A stretch of 64,000 nt of DNA. It comes from Cordia subcordata (lineage: Eukaryota > Streptophyta > Magnoliopsida > Boraginales > Cordiaceae). The notes beneath the pieces are model-generated. The model was not told the DNA's origin. It saw only the letters and a list, made by a program, of their open reading frames with translations, and did no database searches. The stretch covers positions 3,582,501 through 3,646,500 of the forward strand of contig JAPTOF010000004.1 of the NCBI GenBank assembly GCA_028554755.1, read 5' to 3'. Every line of letters begins with the position of its first letter. Within the stretch, counting starts at the first letter, position 1. This document shows positions 24,101 to 35,788 of the stretch, piece after piece. The position numbers and the translations under genes are program-made.

Positions 24101-25248
24101 TCCTGCATATTAACACTTATGGCGGCAAGTAAACATTTTTAGTTATCAGTTCAAATTTGATGTAAAATGACAAATAAATCCTGACCATGTAAAATGATAA
24201 ATGAATCTCAGCCAGGATCACAGTTACTTTTTCATAAATGCAGTACTACATAGAACTGAACACTTTTGTTTCTGTATTACCAGATATAATAATTGTAAGT
24301 GAAATGTAGAACATATTGAGTGGATGGAGAAAATGAAGTAAATATTTAATAAATCCGTTTCTCTTATTTATTTTGTAATATCTTATTCATTTTGTCACAG
24401 TTTTCCATTGCTTAGGTGCTGCTAATGAAATTGAGTATCTCAATGATGTTTATATGTTCTTGCTTCATTTTCTCCTCTTCCTCAGAGTGCATATAAGGTA
24501 CAAGCCAAGGGAATGGGGACAGTTAGTGGTAGACTACTTGTGGGGACATCGGAGAAAATACCCCCCTCAGAACTTGTTGATACCACCGGTGCTGGCGATG
24601 CATTTATTGGAGCAGTTCTTTATGGTATGTCCACCTATTCAGTACCTCGTGGAGTGCTCCCTCCTTTTTGCTTATAATCTTTCTACAGCTAGTTGGACTT
24701 TTGTTGGCACTAAGCCCTTCCTTATTTGACGCAATAGTAACTACGTTGCTGATTTTATATATTTCTTGAGAGACCTATTCTTACATGATGGTGATGGAGC
24801 CTTGGTTTTTTTTTTTTTTTTGAAAGCATTCTCTCAGATTTGCATAATGCCTTTTCAAGGGGCCTCAGCATATCAAATCAAATGTCTTATGTTTCTGCTT
24901 TTCTCCTCATCTAGCTAGATGGGATATATAAATACATATTCTTACTCTTGTTCTTTCATTAACGTGTAGCTATCTGCACTAACATGCCACCAGAAAAGAT
25001 GTTGCCGTTTGCTGCTCAAGTGGTGAGTATAAATGTTTAATCTAACTTTTAAATGTCTCAAGTTCTTGGAAGAGAAAACAATCAGTTTCGATTCGTAAAT
25101 TTTTTTTCCCATACTGCAGGCAGCTATTGGCTGTAGAGCTCTAGGAGCTAGGTCAGGTCTCCCACATCATACGGACCCTCGCTTGGCATCATATTTAAAG
25201 CAGAGCCCTCAAGAGGAAGCCTCATTGTTAATGAAGGTGAACGTATGA
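21178..25248 (+). CDS. pfkB-family carbohydrate kinase, 13 exons
   Basis: Exons: 21178-21266, 21354-21423, 21518-21607, 21896-21973, 22188-22262, 22360-22412, 22667-22817, 23032-23142, 23645-23768, 23892-23989, 24486-24624, 24970-25022, 25120-25248. They sum to 1260 nt (419 residues) with every junction in frame. The fold is ribokinase-like: a VVGCGASVVDFLAA opening strand, a GGGNAGNSL substrate motif (about 86-94), and the anion-hole signature DTTGAGDAF at about 345-353 with catalytic base Asp351. It should phosphorylate a sugar or related small molecule with ATP; the substrate cannot be told. The Ser/Pro-rich first ~35 residues look like a plastid transit peptide, and an in-frame Met37 could start a cytosolic form. 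Intron 8 uses a GC donor (CAG|GCAAGC). From gene order, Arabidopsis relatives beside myosins MYA2 and XI-H are the likely orthologues. Confidence 0.92.
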
Positions 25249-25448
25249 AGAACATGTTAGCAAGCTGTCCAGCAGAGCATTCTTCGCCTAATGACATTAG
25301 CAGGCATTCTTTTGTACGCTGCCTTTGTTACCACACAGATTTTGAGAACTATAAATGTTGAATAATTTTTACATACTCCATACCTTTATAAGTATGCAAT
25401 TTATTTCAGCGTGCGAATAATATATGTATGTGGTGATCAATAAGAGTT

Positions 25449-25815
25449 TGTTTGGCCTAGCTTTTAGAAATTCCATAGTGCTTTTTATGAGTTCAAATTT
25501 TGGTTTATTTACTTTTTAAAAAATATATATAAAAGGTGAAGCTAAAAAAATGAAAAATTAGAAGTTCTAAATTGGAACTCTTCAAAAGGCTTTGGTTAAA
25601 TTTTTTTATCATGTCAGAAATTTTCATTTTTTTGAAAAAATATTATTTTATAATTTTGAAAGTCTAATATTATCTTAGAAATAACTAAAAATTTAACTAA
25701 TAAAATATAGAGTCAAATAATTAACAGTCTACATTCAATAGTATTTTTATTTAAGGCTCTATTATTAAAAATTCTCTACAACTCATTTAAAATTTCACAG
25801 TTAGACTAAACAGTG
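25449..25815. mobile_element. MITE-like repeat adjacent to the hAT element
   Basis: The left end TTTGTTTGGCCTAGC and the reverse complement of the right end, CACTGTTTAGTCTAAC, are weak inverted repeats. The interior (GCTTTTAGAAATTCCATAGTGC, AATTGGAACTCTTCAAAAGG) resembles 63808-63980. Boundaries are approximate. Confidence 0.4.
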
Positions 25816-25833
25816 TTTAAATGTTGCCAAGAG

Positions 25834-26855
25834 TAGGGGTGGAAATCAGATTGGATTTTCAGATAATCGGGTTTTTCGGGTTTCGGATGGGGAAAAAATA
25901 TTCGATCGGATAGTTAAATAGTAACTATCCGGCCGAATATCGGATTTTTCGGATGCCGGGTTTTTCGTATTCGGATATTCGGATACCCGACATTTCTATG
26001 AAGCTAAAAAATACAAAATTGTTTACTTTTTTTTTTGCGGTAAGTTAGCAAATACATTCATTGATAATCAAACTAATTACATCTATGTATGCAAATAGCA
26101 CGATGCTCAAAACTAAGCATCGGCTCCAATAAACAAAGGAGATGTTGGAGTATACAATAAACTAAATATCGGCTCCAATAAAAAAAAAAAGAGATTGTTC
26201 AAAATAACGATAAACAAATCAACTCTTTTTAAAATATAAAAACATTTTCATCATAACTATGAACCAAACAAAAAGGAAAAATTAATAAATATTAACTATA
26301 CAAATATATTTTCACATTCATCTAACTTAAACATAACAAATATTTATGCTAAATTAATATTACATTTTGTTAATTCTAATTATATTACTCAATTTAGTTG
26401 TCTAACTTATTTACAAATAACTAATTATGTTATTTAACTTCTTATTACTTTTGAAGAATATCTTTCTTTTCTCTTTTTTTAATTGTACATTTTAATATTA
26501 ACACATTATATAAAATGTGTGTTTATATATGTGTTATATAGAATATTATGGTGAATGAATTTTCTATGGAATTATGTGTATGTGTATTTTTTAGGTTTTT
26601 CGGATCGGGTTCGCGTAGGAAAAAACTACCCGATTTACCATCCGATATCCGGTTATTTTTTCGGATATCGGATTCAGATTATCCGAATCCGAAATTTTTG
26701 AATTTTGTGCATCCGATCGGGTTCGGGTAGGAAAAAACTACCCGATATCCGGTTATGTTTTTGGATATCCGAATCCGAAAATTTTGAATTTTGGCATCCG
26801 ATCGGGTTCGGGTTCGGGTTCAGGTTCGGATACCCGATCCGAATTTCCACCCCTA
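25834..26855. mobile_element. Non-autonomous hAT-like element with exact 8-bp target duplication
   Basis: The element begins TAGGGGTGGAAAT and ends with its reverse complement form ATTTCCACCCCTA. The flanking octamer GCCAAGAG is present at 25826-25833 and again at 26856-26863, the 8-bp duplication expected of hAT transposition. Both subterminal regions are packed with variants of TCGGGTTTTTCGG, GATATCCGGTTA and ATCCGAATCCGAA in both orientations, a typical arrangement of transposase-binding sites. The centre is AT-rich with a repeated ATCGGCTCCAATAAA and has no transposase frame. Confidence 0.85.
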
Positions 26856-27162
26856 GCCAAGAGTAGACCACCATTGATGCTGAAACAAGGCTACCCCGAC
26901 AGAGAACTTTACGACAGCACAATAAAAGAGATCTGTGAATAAGCAGCAGCAATCTTGCTTTGCAAAACAAGCATTGAAAAAAAATCAGGCGGTCTGAACA
27001 AGCCTTCCGACAAATCCTAGAACACTAGAAATAAATTACAACAAAAGGAGTTGCAAACTACAGATAGACCACGCAATTAGACACCAAAAACAATTGCTTT
27101 CTAGTTGTTTTAAGTCCAAATCCTATGATACAAAAATATGATTCTAAGGTGGCAGTTTTAGT

Positions 27163-30100
27163 CTACAACATGCTATCGGCCTTTGTGGGCAACCTCTTGA
27201 AAAAGCTAACAGCTGGAGAAGGCAACCTGGTCCTGAACTTGGGAGGCCTGAAATAATACAAACCCCAAAGAGCCACCACCACTTTGATTGGCACCAAATA
27301 GAACCCACATGCAGCAAAGAAGCAGAAGATCACGAACAAGAACGTCGCTCTCGGATCGCGCCAGCTTAGCAATGCCTGGAACCTCTCCCCTTGAGTCGCC
27401 ATGTCTCCTACCACGGTCTGAATCCTTCCGGCCACGCTCCTCAGCCGGTCGTATCTCATTCGGATAATCTCCGGGCTTCGACTAGTTGGGAAGGAATCGA
27501 ACTCTTCATCCAATTCATCCGGGTAAACGCCCTCAGCGTAGGACAGTCTAGTGTCCATGTGAGGAGGGTGGCGAGGCCTGGAGCGATATCGCCAGAGTCC
27601 TACCGCAGCCAAGTTGAGCAAGACGCAAGGGATTATGAGCTCAGGGACCAAAACCAGGACGAGAAACGCGATCAGAAACAGCGTTGAGTATACCGGCTTG
27701 TGCCAGTTGCGCAAGGTCTCCAGCAACCTGCTCATCATAACAAACCAGGCTAAAACATTCGTGAGCCTGAAGAAGTTAGCTTTGCTCTTTCTCATACTCC
27801 ACATATGAGTGTCATGATCAAGCATGTACTCCACGACCTCTCTTCCCAGAGGCGGCTCAGCTCGGCTGAGCCTTGATGCCACCACGTTCGTAGCCTGGTA
27901 CCTCAAGTTATCCAATTGGTACACAGACAATGGCTGCACATAATGCATCTCTGGTAGCAAAGGCCTTGTGTACATATGCAGCACATTGAGCATATTGGCA
28001 CATGAGAGCCTTACTGCCAAGTGAAGCTCTCCCATTTTCTTAACACCAGAAGGGTGCAACATCAAGAGTGGATAGGCATGAGTATAGACTTTATTCGATT
28101 CAAGAGTCGATAATCTAATCCTGACTTTGCCAATGCGAGTATCACGGTTCCCGGCTCCACTAGCCGTGTTCTTATCAACCCGAGAATTATCAAACACCCC
28201 AACTGTGATCACGGTGCAAGGATCAAAAACTTCCCAAGTGTATTGCTCATTCCATTTAGGCGCCAAGCTGTCCACCACCGTCCTAGTACGGACCCATTTA
28301 CTACCATACTTTGCCACACAATAAGCATCAGTAGAGCTCCCTTTGCCTTCTTTGATCTTCATAGGCATAAGATTGGTAGCACCCAAAAAACCAACCTCAA
28401 GAATCCCAATGTGGGGCTTCCAGAGTTGTTTTGCTGTTGGCCTAACATCACTGCTATACGTTGTGGCCTCATCAAGCACATGGTAACCTCCATCGAGCGT
28501 GGCCCGAATGTGAATCCTCGAAGCAAATCTCACCATAGCTTTTGCATCATTCTGGTTACTGAAATGAACATCAAGGTTGAACCACCTAGAAACCACCGGC
28601 TTTTCATCTAATCGCCTATCTACGCTTGCAACTGGCAAGAGAAGCCTCCCTACAACCTCATCCCTGTTTGGCGCAACCCGATCCTCAACTGATATTAGCA
28701 CATAGTCCTCAAAAGGCTCAGCAACAACAAACATTAAATCCTCATTCCAGAAAGGATTCGAGAGGCTCCTATTAGCCATAGGCGAAGCAACCCGTGTCCT
28801 CAATACCTGGTTACCGACTTGCACTTTCGCCAACAGCTCCGGATACCTCATGATAGACGCCCCTCTATCCCCCAAAACGATATCTTGAGCTTCAATAACA
28901 CTCACTCTAAGGTACCACAGCTTCGGCGAAAGATACACTTTCGACTTAATCGAACACAAGCCATCCAAATGCACGTTGGCTGTCTTTGAATGCCAAGCCT
29001 CAGCAAAGGCCTCATCAGCCTGTGTCCCAAACCATATGGCCACCATAACCTCACCACCTTTCGACTTATCTCCTTTCTTGTCCTCCATTCTACACCACTG
29101 GGGCGCTAATTGACTATCCGGCGGCACCCTCTTGGGGACCTCATTCAAATCAAACCAAACACGCCCCAAGAAATCATCTTTGTTACTCTCTTTCACGAAA
29201 ATCTCCACAAAAGATGATTGCACACAATCTTTTGAAAAGGCGAAAACTTGATCCCATTCTGCGTTGTTTAACGAAACCCTCTTAGTAATGCCTCTATAGT
29301 TGCCAAGTTTCACCTCAGCCACAAGCTCACCACCACCAAAAACTGAAATTTCTCTGGCTTTCACAACCCTAACATACAAATACTGCATTTGCTCAACAAG
29401 GTCATAAGTTGAAATAGTCTTGTCCTTGTTCAAAGGTCCACCACCAAGGTGAGGACTTGTCTCTTTCACTGAAAACTCACTCAACCCGCTTGAATAAAAA
29501 CCCCCCCCACTACCACCATGGCCACGCCCTCCGATGGTGGCTCCACCCGACACGGCGGGGATGACGGGACCGGGAACGTTAGTGATAACAACAGGCTTGA
29601 TGTCACCTGGGGTGGGGTTCACTTGCTTGGCATGGCTCTGGTTCTGCATGTTCAGCTTGTTTTCTTGCTGCTGCTGCTGCACCACCACCATGTTCGCTCC
29701 TTGCTGCTGCAGCCTCTTGTTCTTCTTCGAAGATGGCGTCCCAGAAACCACCACGTTGCCGCCATTAATGACCTGCTTCACTTCTTCTCTAGTAGACACG
29801 TAAAGCTTCAAGCTTATCTCACCGCGGACATGAGAGAACAAGCTCCTCTTCTCCAAAACATAAAGCTGCGCAACTTCTTCCCCTTCTCGAGCAACGCTCG
29901 ACCCGGAAACCCGTACCTTACCCAGAAAGTTCCGGCTGTTGTTTGACCTCTTCTCGTTGAAGACGTTGACCTCTAAGGTCCGGTAAGGGAGGTCTGCGAC
30001 GTCGTTTACTTGAAACACAAGCTTCTCATTCCACACTGGGTTGAGGTCTTTGTACTTCACTTGTGTTCTCTGTCTTTGTCCATCAAACTCCACCTCCACG

Positions 30101-30189
30101 AATGACGATGACGAGCCTTCTCCGTCTTTTGGCATGAGGTTGTGTGCCCCCACCACGTCCACCACTAGCTTCTCTTTGCTGCTGCTCAT
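27163..30189 (-). CDS. Multiple C2 domain and transmembrane region protein (MCTP), intronless
   Basis: One uninterrupted frame of 1008 residues. Domains in order: C2A (1-130), a Gln/Gly-rich linker with poly-Gln tracts (about 150-255), C2B (262-390), C2C (420-550), C2D (593-715), and the plant phosphoribosyltransferase C-terminal domain with two hydrophobic membrane hairpins (about 835-868 and 948-980). MCTPs are ER-anchored tethers that reach the plasma membrane through their C2 domains, enriched at plasmodesmata, and traffic regulators such as FTIP and QUIRKY belong here (family knowledge). The absence of introns and the length are typical. C2A has GSSSSFVEV where canonical C2 domains have an SDPYV-type loop, so its calcium site is probably incomplete. 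Gene order suggests the Arabidopsis MCTP next to myosin XI-B (MCTP10) as counterpart; the subfamily is not proven. Confidence 0.9.
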   Translation of the reverse strand: MSSSKEKLVVDVVGAHNLMPKDGEGSSSSFVEVEFDGQRQRTQVKYKDLNPVWNEKLVFQVNDVADLPYRTLEVNVFNEKRSNNSRNFLGKVRVSGSSVAREGEEVAQLYVLEKRSLFSHVRGEISLKLYVSTREEVKQVINGGNVVVSGTPSSKKNKRLQQQGANMVVVQQQQQENKLNMQNQSHAKQVNPTPGDIKPVVITNVPGPVIPAVSGGATIGGRGHGGSGGGFYSSGLSEFSVKETSPHLGGGPLNKDKTISTYDLVEQMQYLYVRVVKAREISVFGGGELVAEVKLGNYRGITKRVSLNNAEWDQVFAFSKDCVQSSFVEIFVKESNKDDFLGRVWFDLNEVPKRVPPDSQLAPQWCRMEDKKGDKSKGGEVMVAIWFGTQADEAFAEAWHSKTANVHLDGLCSIKSKVYLSPKLWYLRVSVIEAQDIVLGDRGASIMRYPELLAKVQVGNQVLRTRVASPMANRSLSNPFWNEDLMFVVAEPFEDYVLISVEDRVAPNRDEVVGRLLLPVASVDRRLDEKPVVSRWFNLDVHFSNQNDAKAMVRFASRIHIRATLDGGYHVLDEATTYSSDVRPTAKQLWKPHIGILEVGFLGATNLMPMKIKEGKGSSTDAYCVAKYGSKWVRTRTVVDSLAPKWNEQYTWEVFDPCTVITVGVFDNSRVDKNTASGAGNRDTRIGKVRIRLSTLESNKVYTHAYPLLMLHPSGVKKMGELHLAVRLSCANMLNVLHMYTRPLLPEMHYVQPLSVYQLDNLRYQATNVVASRLSRAEPPLGREVVEYMLDHDTHMWSMRKSKANFFRLTNVLAWFVMMSRLLETLRNWHKPVYSTLFLIAFLVLVLVPELIIPCVLLNLAAVGLWRYRSRPRHPPHMDTRLSYAEGVYPDELDEEFDSFPTSRSPEIIRMRYDRLRSVAGRIQTVVGDMATQGERFQALLSWRDPRATFLFVIFCFFAACGFYLVPIKVVVALWGLYYFRPPKFRTRLPSPAVSFFKRLPTKADSML

Positions 30190-30300
30190 GGCTGTAGTAA
30201 GTGTCTTTGCAGATAGAATAATATATATATATATATATATATAGTGTGTATATATGAGAGTGTGTTTATGTGTGTGTGTGTGTGAAGAATGAGAAAAGGG
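30190..30300 (-). repeat. AT and GT microsatellites in the MCTP leader/promoter
   Basis: An (AT)n run occupies about 30222-30243, beginning about 33 bp upstream of the MCTP start codon, and a (TG)n run lies at about 30269-30284. Their proximity to the ATG makes length variation potentially relevant to the leader. Confidence 0.75.
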
Positions 30301-32479
30301 GGGGTGACAGAGAAGAAGAAGTACGTAGAATGAGAATTTGCAACACAGAAGAGGGTAAGGTTAAATGTGGAGAATTGGATTGAGTTGCAATGTTGTAGTA
30401 AGTACAGAGCTCAGATAGGCGTGTGCAGAGAGAGAGAGAGAAGTTAAAGAGAGATATGGATTGAGTTGTACGCTTTAAAAAATCCAACTCACATACTTCA
30501 TATATATATTCTGGATATTCAATTCCACGCGCAGGTAACCAGTTATTTTCCTTTTTCTTCCGATAATTAACTACACTATTAAGATGTTGCATTTAATTAT
30601 AAGATTTTAATTATTGAGTTATAAATTTTTTTTCTACGAAAATAGTATCAAAATTAAAAAAAATTATTTTAAAAAATATAACTCTTCACATATTATTTCT
30701 AAAAATTTGTCTGAGAGGGGTATGGGGTTCTTCGATCAATTAATTTCCAATGAGCAAGTAGAATTGTTTCAGTAGAATTTAAAAAAAAATGTTATTGAAT
30801 AAAAGTGTTGATTGATTGTTTTTGAGAAAAAAAGTAATTTTTTGGTATGACGTGAAAACAACTTGTTAAGAGCTTTTTAAAAAGCTTCCACCAACAAGGT
30901 GTGATTTTTTAAATTTTTTATAATTTTAGTTTTATGTAAAAATTCTTTTAAAAGTAGGTCAACAAATTAGATTCAATTTTTAACTCAGAAATAACACTTA
31001 AAAATATGTAAATACTGGACCAAACAAAATTTAAAATATTTTTTCAGATTAAAATATAAATAAAATTTAACAATTATATATTGTTTATGCATCTATAAAT
31101 AAATCATATAAATAATCCATAATCGATAATCTTGATTATTAGGTTACGATATTAGATGGAGATCTTTCCAGAAAAAGAAAGTTGAAGCTGTGGGTATGCA
31201 TGATCGCAAATAGTTTGACTAGCCTCGTCATTTTATTCAAATTTATGATTAAAATTTAACAGATACAAATTGTTGATAACTTACCATAAAATAATAAAAT
31301 GTTGAAAACGAATGGTTTCTTTTTTTTTTGCACGGTAAGGAAATGGCGTGAGGAGGTGCTGATGCTGACGAGGCTTACGTAGGAGCGCGTGTAAGATTCT
31401 GCAGAGAATCCGATAATGTTTTCAACAGCAAGAAAACGAATCTCGTAGTCCAAGGTTTTATGTTACAGTGGTCGATTTTTTTAAAGAAGTAATATTGTAA
31501 CCTTAAAATTAATTAAACTACGTTTGTGAAAATTTTTATTTTATTATTTATTTTTACGTTAAATATAATTAAATTTTTTAAGAAATAGATCATTGAAAAC
31601 AACAAACTTAACGCCTGTGTGATTGAAAATATTTACTACTAATGGATATAATTCCTCAAGGATAACAATATACCAGAGCAGGGGCGGGTTGGAGCCTCGC
31701 CCCCGCACCTACTAATAAAATTTTACCTCATTTTTTATCCTATATGTGGTACCGCAATAAAGTTCGGGCGTAATTTCTAATCCCTTCATTGGATGGAAGA
31801 AATTGTGCATTGTCTTGATAAAGTATATTAGTCAACAAGGTCAATTGACTTTTAAAAGCTCGATTTGTAGAAAAATTAAAACTCTGCATCGGGGGGGGGG
31901 GTAGGGAGAAAACATCATGTGCCCCAAGCAAGGATTTTTTTACCAAAAATCTACTCCTACTCTTGTAATACTCCTATAAAGCGGTTCGCCTAACTACACT
32001 GCTAAGAAAACCGTAAATATTAAAGACATCCAAAAATTTTTCTTCCTTTTTCTTTTGTTATTTTGCTTGTTCTTTTCGGCTTTTCTTGTTTCGTTGCCGC
32101 TTCTGTTTGGAGTTTACCTCTTCAGCTAAGCAAATTGTTTATCACCAGAATGTTGGAGAATCGCGGTCACAAAGAGCGTGAAACAAGGTCTTGTGGGGTC
32201 CACTTGCCTCTGCATTTGGAATTATCTTAAAGAGAGAGCATTTTTTTTTTTTTTTTGTCGGAAAGAGCATTAATTTTTATGCGTACAGAGGAGAGGAGTG
32301 GTGTTGGGATATGTTTCTCTCTCAATAACGTTATTATTTTGTCATTCTTTTGAGGCGCGTGGTTTGGGAAGTTGGGACAGTGGCCCCTCGTATGGAGGGC
32401 AAATTCGCATTTCACAGCGTTTTTGAACGGTTTTTAATGGAGTGGCTCACCCATATAACTCACTAGATTTATCAAATAT

Positions 32480-32915
32480 ACATGCAAGTACACAATATAA
32501 CAAATATTTATAGTTATAAATATATTAAATAAATAATTTATTAGTACTGAATAAAGATAATTGTAAAATTTATTAAACAAATAATTTACAAATACTAAAA
32601 AAATAATCTTTTTATTCTGAACAAAACATATATGACTGTTTTTATGTATAAATATTTATCAATTTTATACTTATCAATAAATATTGCAATGATATGTGGA
32701 TTTTACTATATAAATATCTTATGAATATTGAATAAATATTCCTTTTTTTGAATAAATATTCGTAACTGTTTTCACGTATAGGTGTTTCTATAAATTTTAC
32801 TGAACAAATAATTTATGAATACTGAACAAATATCTGTAACTGTTTTTATGTATAGATATTTATGTGAATTTTACTAAACAAATAGCTTATAAATACTGAA
32901 CAAATAGTCGAGTAC
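32480..32915. repeat. Degenerate AT-rich tandem array
   Basis: The units GTAACTGTTTTTATGTATAG and AATACTGAACAAATA recur with irregular spacing (74 bp between the two best copies at about 32763-32910, and degenerate copies at 32531-32700). There is no coding potential. Confidence 0.6.
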
Positions 32916-35494
32916 ACCATGCTATGTGCTCCTACAAATATATAATATAATTTGCAATAATTCACCTATCTTTTGGAAATTACAAACTAATGTCTTAAAT
33001 TTTTTGTTTTTTTAGACGTTAGACTTGTTAAATGGATCGGAACGAATTGATCCGACCGTTTAGTACGGACTATGCGGGTTGCGGTTGGATTGTATCAATT
33101 TTGGCAGGTCAATGAGACCATCTCCAACGGCATGTACAAATTGCCCCACCCTAGAGTTTAAAGGTTTGTTTCATCGAAAATTCTCCAACAGGTCCCGATC
33201 ATTTTTTTTTCTTCCACCTTGCATGCAAGAGGCCCTTGTCTCACCCTTTTTCCAACTCCCTAGATATAATAACACAAAAAATTAAGTAATTAATTAAAAA
33301 TATCTATGTATATAATAAAATATATAGATAACATAAAAAAATAAAATAATAAGTTTAACTTAAAGTAAGAAGAGATATGAAAATAGGGATTGTTTAAAAT
33401 AAGATAACTATTGGAGTAAAATTGAAATAGGAAATTCTTAAAATAAGGGTTTGGTTAAAAGTACATGAGTTATTAGAGTGCAATTGAAATAAGATGCCTA
33501 AAATATAAAAAAAAGTTGAATCAAAACCCTTAAATGTAGGGAAAATAATAGGTAAATTGTTAGAGTTAGCCTAACGTGTCAATTCATACTCGACTCTTAG
33601 CATATTAACCCACCATATTTCTAGAAAAAAGAGAAAGTTATGTGTTTTTAACAAAATAATTATGAAATTAGATTTGTAAACTCTTTAATCTTACCATAGG
33701 ATTGTAATCAATTACAAAAATAATAATTTAAATTTAGATCACATGAGTAATTATAAGTGATTTTTTAAAATAAGAGCAAGTTAACAGGGTGGTGGATTAG
33801 ATTGGTCGTTTTGATAGATTGACAAGCCACCCTGGCAGCCTAATCCAATCCGTGTATTAGGTGAGTTGGGTAGGTGGACTTGTTTGTCTAGTGGGTTATG
33901 AAATTCTCAATCGTAACACCCTTTTCGATAGCTTAGGTGGATCGATTAACATTTTTAACCCGTTTTGACAACTCTACTATATTAATGTTTATGTAGTCAA
34001 CGAAATTTAAAATAATAAATAAAAATTAATAATTATGATCAAATAACATGTCTTGTTATAATATTTAAATTTCATTCATAATATTATAGTGTTATATAAA
34101 TCCTCACATGTGAGAATGAAGTATTAGCTAAAAAAAAGGAAAGGGGGCTTTTGTAAAATTTGGTATTTGCTACTTTAAAATGATTTTTTATTTAAAGATT
34201 AAAAAATTTATTAGCCTAATATGTTCTCGTTGGATAGATTGGCTTTGCCGTAAAAATTCTACTTTACCGAAAAAGTGGTTGGCCAAATACCTCTTAATGA
34301 TTACTTAATTATACATTATCAATAAGATGTTACTCAATACCAAATTATGGGAACATTAAAAAGTAGGTTTAGTCTTCTAGACCTTGTTAGTTGTAACAAT
34401 GGAGAACCTATGTTTCTTGACTAATGAACCTTTGAGGACCCTCGTGCTCCTTTTTCTTCCCCCAAAATGATACGATTAAGCTAGAATAACAGAAAAATAG
34501 TAACAAATTTTAAGACTCTATTTCATGAGGTTGCTCTAGATTATAAGTTGAGAAAAGGACCAGGGAAATCCGCTAAGAATATGCAAGACTCGAATAAATA
34601 ACATACTTGTATTGCAAAATTATCTTATTTTGCAGTTAGTCAGCCATTTCCAAGGAAAATCGTAAGGTTGAAATATTTGCTTATAAGCTCTTAACACATT
34701 TAATAAGTACACAGTTATAAATAATAGTATTAATTAAAATGATTTAAAAAACTTTTTATTAATTAATGTTATATTTATAAAACTACTTAATTTATTGAAG
34801 GGTAAAAAATGACTTTATCTATAGTCAAACATAAGTACTTACAAATGGGCAAAAAAAAAAAAAAAAAAGAAGAAAAGGTCAGTATGCATGATCTACTATT
34901 TACTTACTTTTAAATACTGAAAAATGGCTTATAAATTTTTTCTTAATTTATAAATTAGCTTCACTAGCTTATAAATCAAGCTAAACGCACTTATAATTTG
35001 ATAGCCTATTTGGAAACGAATGGAATGTTGGGAAACACTTGTCAGACTGGTTAGCCCACATCCCCGGTCAGCCTTACGTGCTTTTTCGTATGTACTGCGC
35101 TGCGACTTGGCAGAGTAAGGACCAAATTGGATTAATTTATTGAAAAGTGTTCTTTTAATAATTAAAAAAAAATTAGTATTAATTGATAAATTAAAATTTT
35201 TGACTTTTCAAAAATTATATTTGAATTTTTTAAAGAATTTTAATTTTTTAAAAATTAAATCAAATAATTATTTAAAATTTAAATCAAATAATTGTTATAA
35301 ATTTAATGTAATTTTAAAAAATATATATTTAAAAAAAAACTAATTCTAACAGATTCTAATACATTACAAAAAGGAGGGCAAGGTGACGAAGAAAAAGCAA
35401 AAGAGCAACCCAATGCAAATAACTATTCATAAGACTTTTGACACAAATAAAAAAGAAATTCGTCTTCGAACTAATTTTTTTTTAAAATAACTAG

Positions 35495-35785
35495 TTGGTA
35501 GAGTCTACAAGGGCCTTTGTCAGTAGTCTCTGTACTCTCTCGTCAAGTAAACGTCTCGAAAGGATAGAGAGATGTTACGTTGTCCGGAGCCCTCAAACAC
35601 CACTTCAAAGAAAAAGCAGCCAATTCCACGCCTCTACACTCCTCTGCAACCATTCTCTCCGGCCTTTCAAAATTTCAGAACTCTTCCTCTACTCAAAATC
35701 CTCCTGCATAAAGTCTCAACCACTCTTTTCCCTCAACTTGTCTGACCCAGTACGGCCTAATGCTACCCCAAATAGAAATGTAGCT
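35495..35785 (+). other. GC-richer island with an open frame, possible gene fragment
   Basis: This ~290-bp stretch is clearly less AT-rich than its surroundings and open in at least one plus frame, with Ser/Arg-rich translations. I recognise no protein, no splice signals and no continuation, and it ends at a MITE boundary (35789). It could be a captured exon, a leader fragment of a lost gene, or chance. Confidence 0.3.
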
Positions 35786-35788
35786 TTA

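Larger units (their letters stand above)
25249..27162. other. 3' flanks between convergent pfkB and MCTP genes, with two transposon remnants
   Basis: After the pfkB 3' UTR come a MITE-like repeat (25449-25815), then the 1.0-kb hAT-like element (25834-26855), then the 3' flank of the MCTP gene. Small frames at 26548-26730 and 26674-26970 lie in the element's subterminal repeats and are not genes. Confidence 0.7.

Noticed and set aside
26548..26970. Two small frames after the pfkB gene
   Set aside because: They consist of subterminal repeats of the hAT-like element.
29518..29946. Plus-strand frames opposite the MCTP gene
   Set aside because: They are antisense shadows of the conserved 1008-residue minus-strand protein; the compositional bias comes from its Gln/Gly linker.
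31679..31990. Possible hAT terminus (CAGGGGCGGGTTGGAGCC) with GC-rich start
   Set aside because: I could not find a matching opposite terminus or a target duplication, so no element is called.
33110..33600. Sequence beginning GACCATCTCCAACGG, similar to MITE ends
   Set aside because: A partly related inverted segment occurs near 36640-36760, but termini and target duplication could not be placed.
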